DNA from: Branchiostoma floridae
Lineage: Eukaryota; Chordata; Leptocardii; Amphioxiformes; Branchiostomatidae
Reading direction: 5' to 3'
Length of the DNA: 62,000 nucleotides
Assembly (NCBI RefSeq): GCF_000003815.2
Contig: NC_049981.1
Span: 30,948,309 to 31,010,308 of the forward strand
The notes under the pieces are model-generated. The model did not search any database, had not been told where the DNA came from, and was given only the letters and a program-made list of their open reading frames with translations. The position numbers and the translations under genes are program-made. Below are positions 24,501 through 39,500 of the stretch, piece by piece (position 1 is the first letter of the stretch; every line of letters begins with the position of its first letter).

Positions 24501-27500
24501 CTGGTTCACTCCTTTAAGTCCATCCTATACCCAGCAAAAATCCAGCCAAAGGACTGCAACTCTTTTCAGCAGTATCCAAGTAAGGTGACCAACACTGGCT
24601 GGGAATCAAACCCTTGACCTCCTTGTCCTGAAGTAGGCTCAACAACTTGGGTTCAACCCTCTCCCCCATGCACCAAGCAAACTTCTACGCTGTAGTTTTA
24701 CGAGCCCAGGCAGATGGGAAAGACACCCGGCCCTCTGGCATTTACACGGGTTGAACAACAAGCCTCACCCTCCGCTCCACAGCAGGGTCTGATTAGACGT
24801 GTTCAAGGAGACGCAACAAACTTGAGGGGAACATCACTAGGGCCTAGGGAAAGAAATGTTGTGTTTCCTGTTCCAGTCCTGAAAAAAATTATGGTCTGAC
24901 TCTGTAGGCAGGGATAAAATTTTTTTTCTTGTGATTTTTTTTAGGCTGACCAAAACTCTAGTGATACATTTTACAATACAGTTGAAGTTGAACAAAGTAA
25001 ACTGAAATGCATGAGGATCTTTAAATGTCAAACTTTGATTTTGATCTAATAGATACATTTATGCTTTATAAGATAGGACAAGGTGTTTTTGCTTCAATAT
25101 CAACCATCCTAAATAAAAATTCTAACGGGAAGCTATGTGACTTCACTGTTCATCCCCCAAAAAGTCTCGGGTCGGCAGGTTTTTCTGGGGTAGGTAGGGA
25201 AACAGGAAACACATCATTTTTTTCCCTAGGCCTGGGTGGATCGTATCAGCAGATCCTTCAGGCAGTACAGCTGTTGTGGACCATGTTGATATCGAACCAA
25301 GGTTTACCAAATCTTATCATAATAAGCACTGCTTAGCAACAAGTCAAGAAAATAGGAGTAAGATCTAGATCGTGGAGTTAGTAAGAATTTTGAAACTTAT
25401 GAAAATCTATGACTCTTTCTAAAGTCAGGGAACATATAGAGTGCATTTTGCCTGGAGCATGCTTGAAACATTACACCTGACAATGTGCAGTCACTGTAGG
25501 TGTTGGTTCTGAGCCAGGTCTTGGGCAACTTTAAGGAAGATTTACGTCAAGATAATAGGGGGCAAGATGCATAAGGTGGGTGGAAAATACACTACCAAAA
25601 ATGCCTTTTCTTTCTTTCTTTTTTTTTCTTGTACAGAGACATTTTTGTCTTCATATAAGATTTTTTTCCTGACTATAAGAAAACAGATTTGTCCACGAAT
25701 TAAGCAATTTTTTACTTACTGAATTTTCTTGAAGCAAGACTATATTTCTTACAGGTATCTCATAAAGTTTAACTAGAATGTTAGTCTTACAGTAAGATTT
25801 TTTTATAAATGTTCTTGTGCCTATATTCTTTTACTAATATATTGTCATTTGAAGCCTAGTGTTCAACAATCCTTTTCTCACATGAAGATCAGAAAGTCTT
25901 TTTGCCTAGAAACATTTTCTTACTTTGAAAATTGGTGCTCTTACAGCAAGTCTGTCTTTCTTACTTCAAGAGCACAATTCTTGATGCCTAGAATTATTTT
26001 GAAATTCTTACTTTCAAGATTGGTGTTCTCACATCAAGAATTGAAATTCTTACTTTGGAAATTGGTGTTCTTGCACCAAGAATACATTTCTTACCTCAAG
26101 AGCGCACTTCTTATTGCCTAGAAATATTTTCTTACTTCCAAGATTGATTTTCTCACACAAAAGAATAAATTTCTCATATCAAGAGTAAAATTCTTTATTG
26201 CCTAGATACATTTCTTATTTCCAAGACTGCTATTCTTACAACAAGAATACCTTTCTCACTACAAGTGAACAATTCTAATTGCCTAGAAATATTTTCTTAT
26301 TTTCCAGATTGGCATTCTTAAAACCAAGATTAAATTTCTTATAACAAGAATAACTTTCTTACATCAAGACAACAATTTAGTCCCTAGAAATATTTTCTTA
26401 CTTTCAAGATTTGTGTTCTTATACCAAGATTAAATTTCTTATATTAAAAATAAATTTCTTACATCAAGACAACAATTCTTATTGGCTAGTAATATATTCT
26501 TACTTTCAAGATTGGTGTTCTTATACCAAGACTAAATTTCTTACTGCAAGAGTAACTTTCTTACAGCAAGAGCACAATTCTTATTCCCAGAAATATTTTC
26601 TTACTATCAAGATTCTTGTTCTTATACCAAGATTAAATTTCTTATATCAAGAATAGCTTTCTTACATCAAGAGCACATTTCATTATTGCTAGAAATATTT
26701 TCTTAATTGTTCTTACAACAAGAGTAACTTTCTTAAATCAAAAGCACACTTCTTATTGCCTAAAGATATTCTCTTACATCTGAGATTAATATACTCTTAC
26801 ACCAAGACCAAATTTCGTACACCTAGTGACCTAGGGTACTACTTTGCTGTGCTAATATTGAAGTTTTTGTATTAGCAACATCTTCAATCGATCTTGCTAT
26901 CTTTAAGTTCAAGACTGAATTTCTTACACCTACAAACATAGAAACCATTTCTTAAAGTAAGATTGAGGTTCTTGTATCACGGACTGGTCAATGTTGCTGT
27001 TTATATAGTTGTAAATATATTTCCAATCATACTCATTTCCATCAATAAGTTTCATACCAGATTTTGGGGCATTTTTTCCTATGAACCATTATTTCAAAGA
27101 TTGCAACCAACAGATTTAGATTATATATGATGCTTGCTTATAAAAATCCATTTTCCTGATACTGAGCATACTAATAACTTAATCATTGTCCTTCTAAAAC
27201 AGCACCATCATATTACTGCTGTAATGTTGTTGGTGATGGTATCATAATCATAATACATGTCACTTGTTCTTGTTGAAAGCTTTTCCAAAGTTGAGATGGG
27301 GGCATCCTCTTTGATCCAACTGGATTCCACGCCTAGAACACAGACACAGTTCATGAACAAACAATTCCCCGATGAATGCCCCCCTCCCCCATAAGGATTT
27401 TGGACATCAAGTGATCAACATCTCTATACTTTTCCTTCCTTAAAAATATCATACTTACGTCTTAGTGTTTTGGAGGAATTCATGCAAGTGTTCACTTCTA

Positions 27501-30500
27501 CATTCTGCAATTACTGGTTGCCGTATCATGCATATGTAACCAAAGAAATGTGAAATTAAAATACTTTGAAAACCAAGATGGCTGACGTACCTGAATAGAT
27601 AATGTTCCTTAGCTTGACTTCGGCTTTGGTTGCACTTTGGAGCTTAGAAATGCAAGGCCACATTGTAAACAGGGCCCCAGGTGATGCAGGAAAGTGTCCT
27701 AAAGAAATCTACCATATCTGTGCCCTGTATTTGTAAGATCTGAATGTACATCAGACAAATAAACCTGGAGACGCAGTTTGCATGCAAGCTGCAACTGTCT
27801 AGAATTTGAAATTTGCAGCAAAGGATGATGGGAGTAATTTCCCATGATCCTTAGCAAAATTGTTGTCTTATTACCAGAAAAATATAGAATTAATTTCTTA
27901 AACTCTGATGTGATATTGAGAAAATAGACAAAAAATATGCTGGTTCCAACTAATTGTTCTTTACATCTTGATAGACACATGGATTATGATAAACAGTGTC
28001 TGCCAAGAAGGTCAATGGAAAAGTTTCTATATGTGCTAGTTTTTATTAGATATTTTGAATAAAAACAACAATCAAGAACATTCAAGAGTCTTATATTAGT
28101 CAAAACTTGTTCTGTAATTTCCTGTTTTGTTATTAGTATTCAGTCAAGTAAGTCAAGGACCATACTCTTGTACCTGAGTTCTTATTAAATTACCTAGAAT
28201 TAGGATAGATTATGCAAATCCTCCAGATTTCTAGAACACTCTTGTCGGTGAACGCTAACATGGCTAATGTTATATGAGAAATACTTTCTTCACTTACGAA
28301 AAAAAATGCGTTTATCAAAGTTTCTGGATACAAAAGACAAGAACATTCAAGATTATTATTCCAGTAATTCCTTGCACTTTATCTTGTACTTAAATTATCT
28401 TGAATGTTCTTGTTTTTCTGAGCAGTCTACCTGAGGAAATGTAAGAATAAAATTCTTGTTTTTTCTTGAACAATCCCCAAAAAGCAAGAATAGAGTTTCT
28501 CGATGTTTCTTGATATGTAAAACAAGAACATTCAAGACTTTTGTTCCAGTAACTCCTTGCTTTTATATCTTGATGTTCTTGTTTTTTTCTTACTATAAGA
28601 AAATCAAGAGGGGGTAGAGAAAAATTCTTGTACTTTCTTAAATATGGCAAGAATTTCAGTCTTCATACAAGAATACCAAGAATATTTGACTTACATTTCT
28701 TGAAAATTCTAAGGGGAAAAAGTCTTTTTGAGAAATTATTTCTTAGCTTAAGAAAAGTAAGGACATTTCTCTTGTTATAAGAATTTACAAGAAAATGGTC
28801 TTCGAATGATCTCTTTCTTTTTTTCTTATTCATTCTTATTTCTTCTTGAAATTTCTTCATGCAAGCACATGTGTCCACGAATTAAGTAAACTGTTACTAA
28901 CCAAGACAAAACAAGACAAATATTTTTCGTAGTGTATGTGGAGTCAGTCACAATTCTAAAATTTCAAACATAACTCATGAGGACACAGTACTTTATGCTT
29001 CTTTGAAATCTATTTCAATTCAAAAAGTATAACTGACAAGCATAATATCAACTAAGAGTGATACAGTAATTGCAATTTAAAACTGTATTTAAAGTGCATT
29101 TTCAATCCTTTCTACAACAGTACAAGAGAATATTCTAGTTAAGCTATCTAAGTTAACTACTGTAACTGTTAATTCTAGTGAGGCTGAAACAGAGTAACAG
29201 ATGTCATTCAAAATGTCCGGAAGTCAATCTCATTTTTTTTATGCAGTTATAGAGATTGAATTTGAATATTGTTAACCTGGATGTCTAACCTTCATAAGCA
29301 TGTCAATATTGTTTACAAACATCTGTGGTAAAAGCCTGACCTTCCTCTGCGGCTGTGCGGTCGGGAGAAGTTTGGGGGCGTCGGCTAACAGGATCCTGGC
29401 TATATTAGTGCGAAGCATCATGTGAATATTGTTTAGAGATATCGGTGTGGTAAAATACCTACCTTCCTCTGAGGCTGTGCAGTCGGCAGAAGTTTGGGGG
29501 CGTCGGCTAACAGGATCCTCCCTGCCTGCGCCAGCACTGACGGGTCCTCCTGCAGCAGGGAGATCTGGGGAGGAACAGAGCAATAACAAAAATGAATGAA
29601 TGAATGAAGACCTTTATTGTACATACATACCCACTGGGTTCAGTACAGGTCACAATAAATGATACAACATGATATAATGATACAATGAATCTACACTACT
29701 CAAGAATCGTATTCTACTGCGTACATTCGGCTTCTTCTCGTTTCTTTGTGATATTGAAAATGTAAGAACAGATATGCTTTATAAGTAAAGGTTTGTCTAG
29801 ATTCATAAGGAATATAAATTTGTCTATATTACGTAGTTGTATGAAGTGGGGGAACATGGGTTCTATTAGTCTGTATAGTTCAGCTCTCTCTTTCTTGTAC
29901 AAACTACATTCTACTACAAAATGATGTTCGTCAATGACAATTCATCTGTGTGAGCTCTACATGTAGCTACAAATGTAAGGGGCATAACCACACAGTGAAC
30001 ATGTTAAACTAGTGTGGTGTTTATGTGACAAGTGTGTTTATTTTGAACAGTTCTACACTGTTGACAGGTAGCCTGAGGGTTCAAGCAGCTCACATTCTTG
30101 TCAATGTACATGAGTTACGTGACTCACTGGGTTTAAAGTTATTTGTAACTACGTCTAGAATAGCTCTAAAGTACATGTATAACACCCAATGCAACCACTT
30201 TTTGGTGGTCACCTGTTGTTGAACATTCTAATAACTTAGCAACATCAGAATTCCATATCACATGATTCGGAGTGACTAAAATAATACAAAGGTGAGTCAA
30301 CAATGTAAGGTGAGAGAGAGTCAATATTGATATAAAGTCGGCAGCCAGAAAACGTTGTAACAAACTTTGGTAAACAAGTCGTGTGTACAATACAGTGATA
30401 TGTTGGCATGTATTACAGGTACTTTACCTCTTATGATCACTCAATAGTTGAGCTCGTAGACTAGCAATTTTTCTGAAAAATTTGAAAAACTCAACTCAAA

Positions 30501-33500
30501 ACCACCGTGAACACTCCATTTTCCTGCTGCCGCAAAATAAATCTCCACAATAAGTGTGCTATGTCCCTTTATCTATAAAGTTTAAGATACTATAATTGCT
30601 ACATTCAAAATAACTTAAAGGCTGATAAACAAAATCAAATCATTCTTCAAATAATGTCAGTAAGTGTACAATGCCCGCGTAGATGATACAAGGTATGACA
30701 TGGATTCATACATTATGAAATATGAACCACAAAAATGTAGGCTAGGAATTAATAAATATGTTTTTTGTATCTTACACTTTTCTACTCCGCAGCTGCTTAC
30801 AAATCCCAAATTAATCAAGATGAATTATTATCCAAACAGCTTACAACATTCGTGACTTTAACAGACCTAAGACCAAAGCTTACGTATGGCTTACTGCTAA
30901 CAATACACCTCCAGTCCCAAACTATATCATAGGTGAGTTATTTCCTCGTCCACCTGGTGCAGGTAATGGTAGGTAAGGAATGTTAAACGCCTGATGTTCT
31001 ACATACCTGGTTCTCTGAGGAAACTCTGACACCTGTGAAATGCTTCACCACCTGTCCGATCAGATTGAAAGAGTAGATACCACTTCCCAATGTCTCCATA
31101 TTCAAATATTTCTATACTAACAGCTATCTAGAACATTTCTAGAACTTCTGCTCCTTTTCAGAAGAAAAGTCAGAGTCCCTTTGACTAAGATTACTCCAGG
31201 AGCAGCGACTTTCTCTGAGGAATGAGTCCTCACTACAGATTTTCTACAGAAATTGTCATATCTACTGTTACAGTAGTATTGTAGCAAAAAGGAAGAATCT
31301 TGAGATAAAACTTTCTGGTAAGCACAACTGAACTGACAGATTCTTCATGAATCTGTGTTTATAGCAGACAACTCAGTTCATGGTCAAACCAGTTTTTCCT
31401 GTCAATACTGTATCAGGTTGTCTTTGTCTGATGCAAGTGTCAAAGCTCACCAGAACTGAACTGAACATCTCACCTGTGAATCTCACTGAGTAAGAGAGTT
31501 AGGAAATCATATCAGACTTCAGTCACTTTCAAATGCCTTGTACAAAGATCAGGACAACAGGAAAAAATTTTTCATACAAATGCAAACTACATGTACATGT
31601 ACAAAAACTTTTAAAACACAGACTTACAATGTAATACAATAACATGATATATGTACTTAACAGAAAAAAACATCTTTGATCACTCTGTGATTAAATCTTA
31701 TATCAACTTTACAAGCTGTTGTTTAAGAGTTTTGGATTAAATGTTCATCTAAAAACTGTCAGCCAAAAATTTTCAGAAAAGGATGCAGGTGGGATTAAAG
31801 CAGATAATTGGGTAGGATTAGAATAAATCCCATGAGAACACATTATCCACTTAATCTCCAAGCTATAGGATCTAGCTCTGTTTCAATGTTGTATGCATGT
31901 TTTTGCAGCATTCACTGCTTTTATTTTACCAGTGCAAAAAAGGTGCACTTACAGATAGTTGAGTTGTCTGTTGGAAAGTCTGGGTGGAGTCTTGTTTAGA
32001 ATTAATTTGAATAACAAAAGCCTAATCATCTATCTTTGATTGTCATTAATTGTTTAACTGTTCTCATTTTCTTAAGTAAAGTGTCAGAATGGCAAGCATA
32101 ACATATTCGTTCATTTTCTAAAAAGGACCCAAAATCATGTCTCTGTTTCTTCATTTTGTGAAAGTTGAAAATATATTTAGAATCGGATGATAGTGACTTG
32201 TTTACTGGAGGTGTGTAATAATTGTGATCATTTAATGTCACACAGGCATTAATTCCACCTGGACTGTACCCTGCAATTAGTATATATAGGGAAAAGGGCT
32301 TCAGTCTGCAGAAAGTTAACAACTTGGCAAATTGGCAAAAGATGAAAGGGCACCGATTCTATGTTATAAATCACAAAATTGCACAAACAAAAACTGAATA
32401 AAAGTTTTCAACTCAAGTCCTTTCACAAAAAAACTATATCCACCTGTACAAAAGAAGCATTTCACAATTTGGAACACAAGCCAATAACAACATGTGCACA
32501 GATGTTAGCTATAAGTTTAAGTATAAAATCATGTTTATGTGAGATTTCCTTTCTTTTGACCTGTATATAAAATGTACCCAGGATCACAACTAAAATTCCA
32601 ACTAAACAAAGAAAAGAAAGAGGGATTAAACTGGTGTTTGTTTTGAAATAAATCAACAAACACCAAAGACAAAAGTATTTAGAAAACATCAAACATTATT
32701 TCGCAGGCTTTTCAACTCCACTTAGCTGTCATGTAGTTTGGTGTAATGAAAAAAGAAAGGTTAAGAAATCAAATTCGGCATAAGAAAGTCACATCGCACC
32801 TTTCTGTGGCCACAACTCTTTCAACACTTAAGGACTGTTTAGTTGATCTATTACATAACAAAAGACCTTGGGATGTTTTTCAAGTGCAAAGCCGGACTAT
32901 ACATGCTGGTTTTCCCTGCCCGATTGTGCAGGTAGCACACTCGATACCCGACTCAACCCTGCCTTTTCGCAGTAAACACAAAAACACAACTTGATCTTGC
33001 ACCTTTTATGAGAGCAGCCAGCGGCCACCTTTGAAGCGTAAACAACATGTGCACGTTAACTCGTAATCACACAAAACACTACAGAGCATCCACAAGATAC
33101 TTTAAGCTACATAAAATTTATGAAAAGTTTGACATGAAAATTGTCCCAAAGTTTGTTTAACGAAACCATCGAAGCAGGACGGTTAGAAAACAAATTATGT
33201 TACGCGAAGGGAGGAGAGGCATGGTTTTTGTGAGGCCGCAACAAAAGAAGGAATTTGTTGAGACAACATAGCGGGGGTTTGAAGTAACAACCGGCGTTCG
33301 TCCTGGCTTAATCTGGCTTCAGCTGATCAACAGATTAAAGATTAAGCCAGATTTTGAGGGGTTAAAACATTTCATTATAAAAATGTACCAATGTCTACAA
33401 ATGTCAAAACTGCCCAACATGGGCATTCAGGGGACCTATAAAATATGGTCTATGCGGACATGTGGTTATTACACACAGGTTTCTTAATGCTTGTGATGGG

Positions 33501-36500
33501 GAAAAATATATGTAAATAGACCAAAAAGTGGTCACGTTGGCCAGCTAGAGGTGGTTGGTCAACTTAACAGGTGTACTCATGAATTATGAACATGTAGAAC
33601 ATGTCTTGAACAAGAGGATGGTAATAATTGAATAGTATAGCATGAAACTATCATAATTACATACTAGTACTGTAAGGTAGAAACAGATTGATAAATCATT
33701 AACTGACTAACCATATCTATATTTACTATAATTTGGCTTTTCTTGAGGCTATAAACTGTATGCAGTAGGCTTAGTTTAAGATAACGTACCGAATTAGATT
33801 CTCTATGCTAATTATTTTGTGGAGTATGATGCAAAATCTGACAATTCGCTTCATAATCCAAACTATCAACTTACACGAATGTGGTAGAGATTTGTGCACA
33901 TTTAAGGAAGTACAGTATATAGCAATAACTACCCAGGAAGACTTTCTCTACCGCTCCACAATTAGACAATCGGACGCAATCTAAACCATATTCTACTACA
34001 TACAATTCTTTACCTTGGCGCACACTGACCGTATGAATGACTGAGTAAGAAAATGGCCCTTTCCCGCCAAGCAAACTTCCCAACATGAGACAATGACCGA
34101 TTTGCTTGACTTGTAATCCCCACACACTAGCGCCTTTCTAGAACAAACAACCTCCGACGCTCTTAACACCAGGCATACCTGGAGCACGTAGGAATGTCTT
34201 CAGCCTGACCTCCTTGAGAGAGCTGGCATAAGTTCCTCCTCATCCATGGAAAACCGTTACTCCAAGCTGACACCACGATATCTACAAACTGACCTGGGTC
34301 ACGGACCTACGGGGGCTGTCGCAGAAGTTAATTGTCCCTCGGTAAACAAAGTTACCTCGGGTAACGCATAAGAATTACTGCAAGGTAACTCAAACCTTGC
34401 TGAAGTATTCCACATTTTACAAAGATTATATACACAACAGGTGTTTTCATCTATCTTTTGTTATGACATTTCAAAGTAATTTTTCTACTTCCCAAACTTT
34501 GACGTCATGTAACGATCCCCTTCTGAATGCCCCCCACAAAAACATTGGCAGAAACTTTAACCTAAACCCAGAAAAGTGACTCCACCTGTTCTATGTACAA
34601 CTCCATTGACATGCAAATGAGCCTTAGACAAACTCAATTCTTCCTTTAACCTCAATTAGTTCAGTTCAGTTCAATTAGGTTGGGCATAATTAAAGCACTG
34701 GGAAGGGACATGTACACCTGTACTTTGAGCAATTTTGTCAAACAACTGAATATGATAAAAACATAAATGTTCATTGACTTTAAGGGAAGAAGGAGCAGTT
34801 TTCTTTATTTCCAAGTACAACTACAAGGAGGACTATATTTAGCAAACCACAGACTATAACTTAATTTACAAAGTGGTGAATGAAAAACACAATTCGTAGT
34901 TACAACTTTTAGATCATGGAATTTGCCTCCAACATTCGCAATTTTGTAAAGTTCTCTTCTTGAATAAAAAGACCACACCAATTCAATTTGTTGGTTACCA
35001 GATTTAAAAAAAATTGTTTAGCTGGAAAAACATAATGAAAGGAAAGCCAGAGTACCAGGTTTATGGCTTGGTGCACTCAGTTTTATGGAGCAAATACTGC
35101 CATATTCAAGTTTTCCTCCCTGCGTTATATATTGTACATCAATTGGCATAAAACATGACATAAAACATTTATATGTGATGTAAAAAGTAAAAAACCTTTA
35201 ACAGCAGCTGCTGAAACCATGCCTATATAGCCGTTTCCTTCCTTCCTTTCTGAGTGGCCACTGAGCTCTAAAAGCCTTAACTCCAGTCTGCACATGGAGA
35301 ACACTTCCTGGCAAATATTGACATCATGTCAACAGCTCAAGACGCTAATTATGATCAAGGGTCAGATGATTACAGAAACTGGCAGGTGTTGATTGTTTTT
35401 CTACATCAATGCACAACACTCAGGTGGGATGCTTTTTAATTTGGAAAAAAAAGAAAATAGATAAAAGAGAAGACAAATTTCTAAAGGATAAGTGAAAACA
35501 TTATCTTCTTGGGGAAGTCAATGATATGATAATTAACTGTTACAGTTTGATCACAAAGCTATTTCAAGTTTAATGCAGATCTCAACGAAGCAAGTGTGGC
35601 CCAGCCTCTGTATCTATAATAGCTGGTATAACTACCTTTCAGCATAACACACCAGCTTCTGTACCTGTATCTATATACATGTAGCTCGTAACGTATAACC
35701 GCTCTTCAGTGTAACACACCAGCTTCTGTACCTGTATCTACATACATGTAGCTCGTAACGTATAACCGCTCTTCAGTGTAACACACCAGCTTCTGTATGT
35801 GTATCTATAGTATATAGCTTGTATCGATAACCGCTCTTCAATGTAACACACCAGCTTCTGTATCTGTAAAGCCTGTATAATCACTCTTCAGTATAACCAA
35901 GGACGTTATGTAGAGATGCTATATGACATCCTTGGTATAAAACACCAGCTTCACAGACACACGACGTGGCAGCAGCTGGACCTTTCACAACTAGCCTTTG
36001 CACATCTACCGGTAGCTGCAGTTTGAGGCTATCCAGCAAGGATGCCCCTCCTGTCGTTGGCAGCAATCTACAAATGTTCAACTCTACGAGACATGCTAGC
36101 CTGGATACCATCCAATTTTTTACTGGGGCTCCTTACACTTGCTACCCTAAAAACCTTTTTTGGGGTAGCGTCTGTGTAAGGAGCCCCGGTAAAAAATTAG
36201 ATGGTATCCAGGCTAGAGACATGCAGTTCTAAGAAAAAAATAATTCGAGTCTGTTTCCCTACCGCATCCCCGATTATCTCTACCTTTGTGCCCTTTATCA
36301 ATCGATAGGAAGTTGGCTCAGTACAAACCGGGGTAGAATTCCTCTCCTATCACATTATCTCTCATCACAAAGGGATATCATCCCCGCGAAAGGACACCTG
36401 CGCTTGTTTTTACTCCCCTCTTTCAGGTCGCGGCGGCAGAAACCGTTCTGCTGAAAGGGAAAAGATTTTGTATACACAGCATACAATAGGCAAGCCTGTG

Positions 36501-39500
36501 GGCTCCCCTCTCGGCTATATCCCGTTGACTGACTGCGCTCACAGCTGTTTTGATACAGCATAACGGATGTAGGTTACACTAATGCATGGCTGTTAGGTTT
36601 AAGGATGTTTACTATGCGGTAATGGATTAATGGTAGCGGGATAGTTTTATTTTTGCATCAGCGAATGTAATGTAAAATATGTAAGATGAAAGGGTATCGT
36701 TATTATCTTGATTGCACCATGTGGCAATCTTTAAGATGATAAATTTCATACCAGGAACTAACAACATGTTATGGACACAGAGAACTGAGAAACCCAAACA
36801 ACAAGAATATGTATATACAGGATACTATTAGCAGCCTTGCGATGATGTCCAAGATTACATTTTTGTGTACTTGTAATTTTCCAACAAAACCATGATGACA
36901 CAGAGATTCAAGTTTTACTTCCAGACCACTATTATTATCCTGTCCACACTCTAAAACCTCATTAAACCCAAAGAATTACATTAGTGACAAAATGAAAGAG
37001 GCTGATGGTAAATAAGAGTAGATGGCCTTGTTCCTAGTTCATATGGAATACCTGGCTATCCACCTGTTGTGGGGACAGGTGTAACTTACCTGCCATTGGG
37101 CCTAGGAAAAATAATGCTGCGTTTCCTGCTACCCGACCGACCCAAGTAAAAACCTGTTGACTCTAGCCTTTTTTGGGGGGTAACCACAGGCAAGGGACAT
37201 AAAATTTGATCACGAAACAAATGTTTGATCATGAAAATAGAAATCCAGGAAAAAAAGAAAAAAAGAAAGAGAATCCCATCATACGTCCCAAATTTTTTAA
37301 AGACCATAATAAAAAACACAACATTAATTTTCCTAGGTCTTTTCTAGGGATAGAACTCCTCATATATTATTCACAACTGGTATTTACAACTAACAATGCC
37401 TTGTGTAAAATAAAGATGAGCAATGGAAAATTAATGGATTAAAATTCTTCCACTAGAGAGGAAGAGAAAAAAGGACGAGTATTTCTGCCAGATTCCTAAT
37501 TGTATACATGAGCATGCAGTGCTGGGAACTGACCAGTTTCAGGCACTATGCAATTAAGCATTATAGTACTTTTTTACAATTTGGAAACTGCAAAGGTTTT
37601 TTTAATACATGTATGCTTAAGGATCGACTGTTACATCTAGTATGACATGGATTAGATACATGTAGCTTATTTTCTAAAACAATCTATGAGGGACTACAAC
37701 TTCATGTGAATTGACCTAAATTTCGGGGGGGGGGGAGTGGCTTAATTTTGTGGTAGTAGGGGAAACTAAGGAGGTGTTTGTCGGGTTTTAAGTCTGTGGT
37801 TGAAAAAAAACATAGTAACACAATGCAAGAGAGAGTATATGTTCCTGGTGTGAAGAATTTATATTGAAGACTTACAGAAAACCACTGCAAACATGTAAAA
37901 ACATACAGTACCATACATACAAAATGTATCCTAGTAATTGATTCATAGCTAGCATAAACCAGTTCTCCAACTAGATCTCTTTTGCAGATGAATTTACAGC
38001 TAGGATATGAAAACTCCCTCTTACAAGGTCTCTCCAGTGTCACTGACGAAAGACACTGGATGGTTGTCTGAAAAAATTCACCCTTTCCAAATGCATATCC
38101 AGTTGCTTTTTGGCGTATTGTTGTAGCATGTATATTCAGCCAATGTGCATATGCAACAGGTTTCCAGCTAACAGCTATGAACATACAAATGTATGGGCAT
38201 GACACTGGTGACTGGAGGCAATGCAATAACCAAAGTAGTATCGACAGCTGTGGCGGTGTGCAATGAAAAAGAAACGATTATGACAACTGAAGAAAAAACA
38301 ACAAAAGATGTGATGATCCCTCCATATTGATCATTCACTGCCTTCTATAGATGGACAGATTACATGTAACACACATGATTTATATTACGTGAGAGTAATT
38401 GTGAAAGATTTTAAAAATTCATGATCTGGTTTCTGAATCATTGAACAAGTTGTAATTTGCTATTCAGCCCTCTATTCAATCCAATAATAACAGTCACTTT
38501 AAAGTTTAATTAAGGAGCATCATTTTTTAATTGTCAAGATAACATTAACAACATATGCTGTCAGCTCTATATGTAAAACTGTTAATGGACGTACTTACCC
38601 TTATGTCATTTTTGTAAGTGAAAGTTAGGAGAAAAAGAAAGTGATCAGGAAAGTGATCTTGATCCAGTTAAGCAAACTGAAGAGTTGATTTTCCACGGGT
38701 CTTGACAGAAAAAACAGATGTAGTATGTATTCACTGGTTGATTGTATCAGGGAAATTCCCCTTAGGCTAACCCTTTTCAACAACTACAATGAACAGTGGA
38801 CTAAGGCTGAAGTTCCTAAGGACTGCGACCCTTTCCAATTCCTAGTAGTCAGAGTTGTACAAGTTTTCTAAAATTCACTTGTCCTATCGGGCAAGCACAC
38901 AAAAAATATACCTGCCCGAACAAACTTTTAACTTGCCCAAAATTCAAATGTCATTTTTATAAATAAATCATATTCATTTTCACTTCCAGCCATGGAATTC
39001 TTATTATTGCCTCTACTATTTTTCTATGTTGACCATTGCTTCATGTCATGACTGTAAAAAGTAGAGTCCTGGAGTATATCAAAATCTCACTCAATCTAAA
39101 AATCTTAATTGTCCAATTGGGCAAGTGAGGTAGGTTTCGCACTTGCCAGATCAGCACTTTTACTTGCAATAGGGCTAGAGGACTTGTCCAACCCTGAAGT
39201 ATACAATTTCTTAGTTTTTTTCTTTCCTTACCTTCCTCCTGAGCAGGGCTGTGTATATCATGAGGGCGTGGTCGTCGGCTGTTCCGTTCAGGATCTCGCT
39301 CGGACTCACGATCAGCTTGGAGACGCCAAACTTTTCCTCTGCTGCCAGGACAGCGTTGGTCAGGGTCATCACGTCTGTGCTCTGGAAATAATAATAACAA
39401 TAATAATGATATCAATAATATAAATTCTGGTGTATTATTTGCAGCCAGTAGGTTGAGTAATGAGGCTGATTTACGTGCTCGAGGCACCTTCTCGAACACG

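Larger units (their letters stand above)
31052..39231 (-). other. CH gene intron 8, 8.2 kb
   Basis: No exon is supported here. It holds a hairpin at 33305-33351 (GGCTTAATCT...AGATTAAGCC), a 66-bp tandem array (35620-35905), MITEs at 36097, 37097 and ~38030, and otherwise AT-rich unremarkable sequence. Confidence 0.5.

Noticed and set aside
34180-34350. Possible alternative first exon/promoter of the CH gene (GCTCCAG|GTATGC donor)
   Set aside because: No phase-consistent start codon joins the next exon, and the CpG signal is weak.
37702-38226. 174-codon minus-strand frame
   Set aside because: It overlaps a palindromic MITE fragment and low-complexity sequence; no domain.
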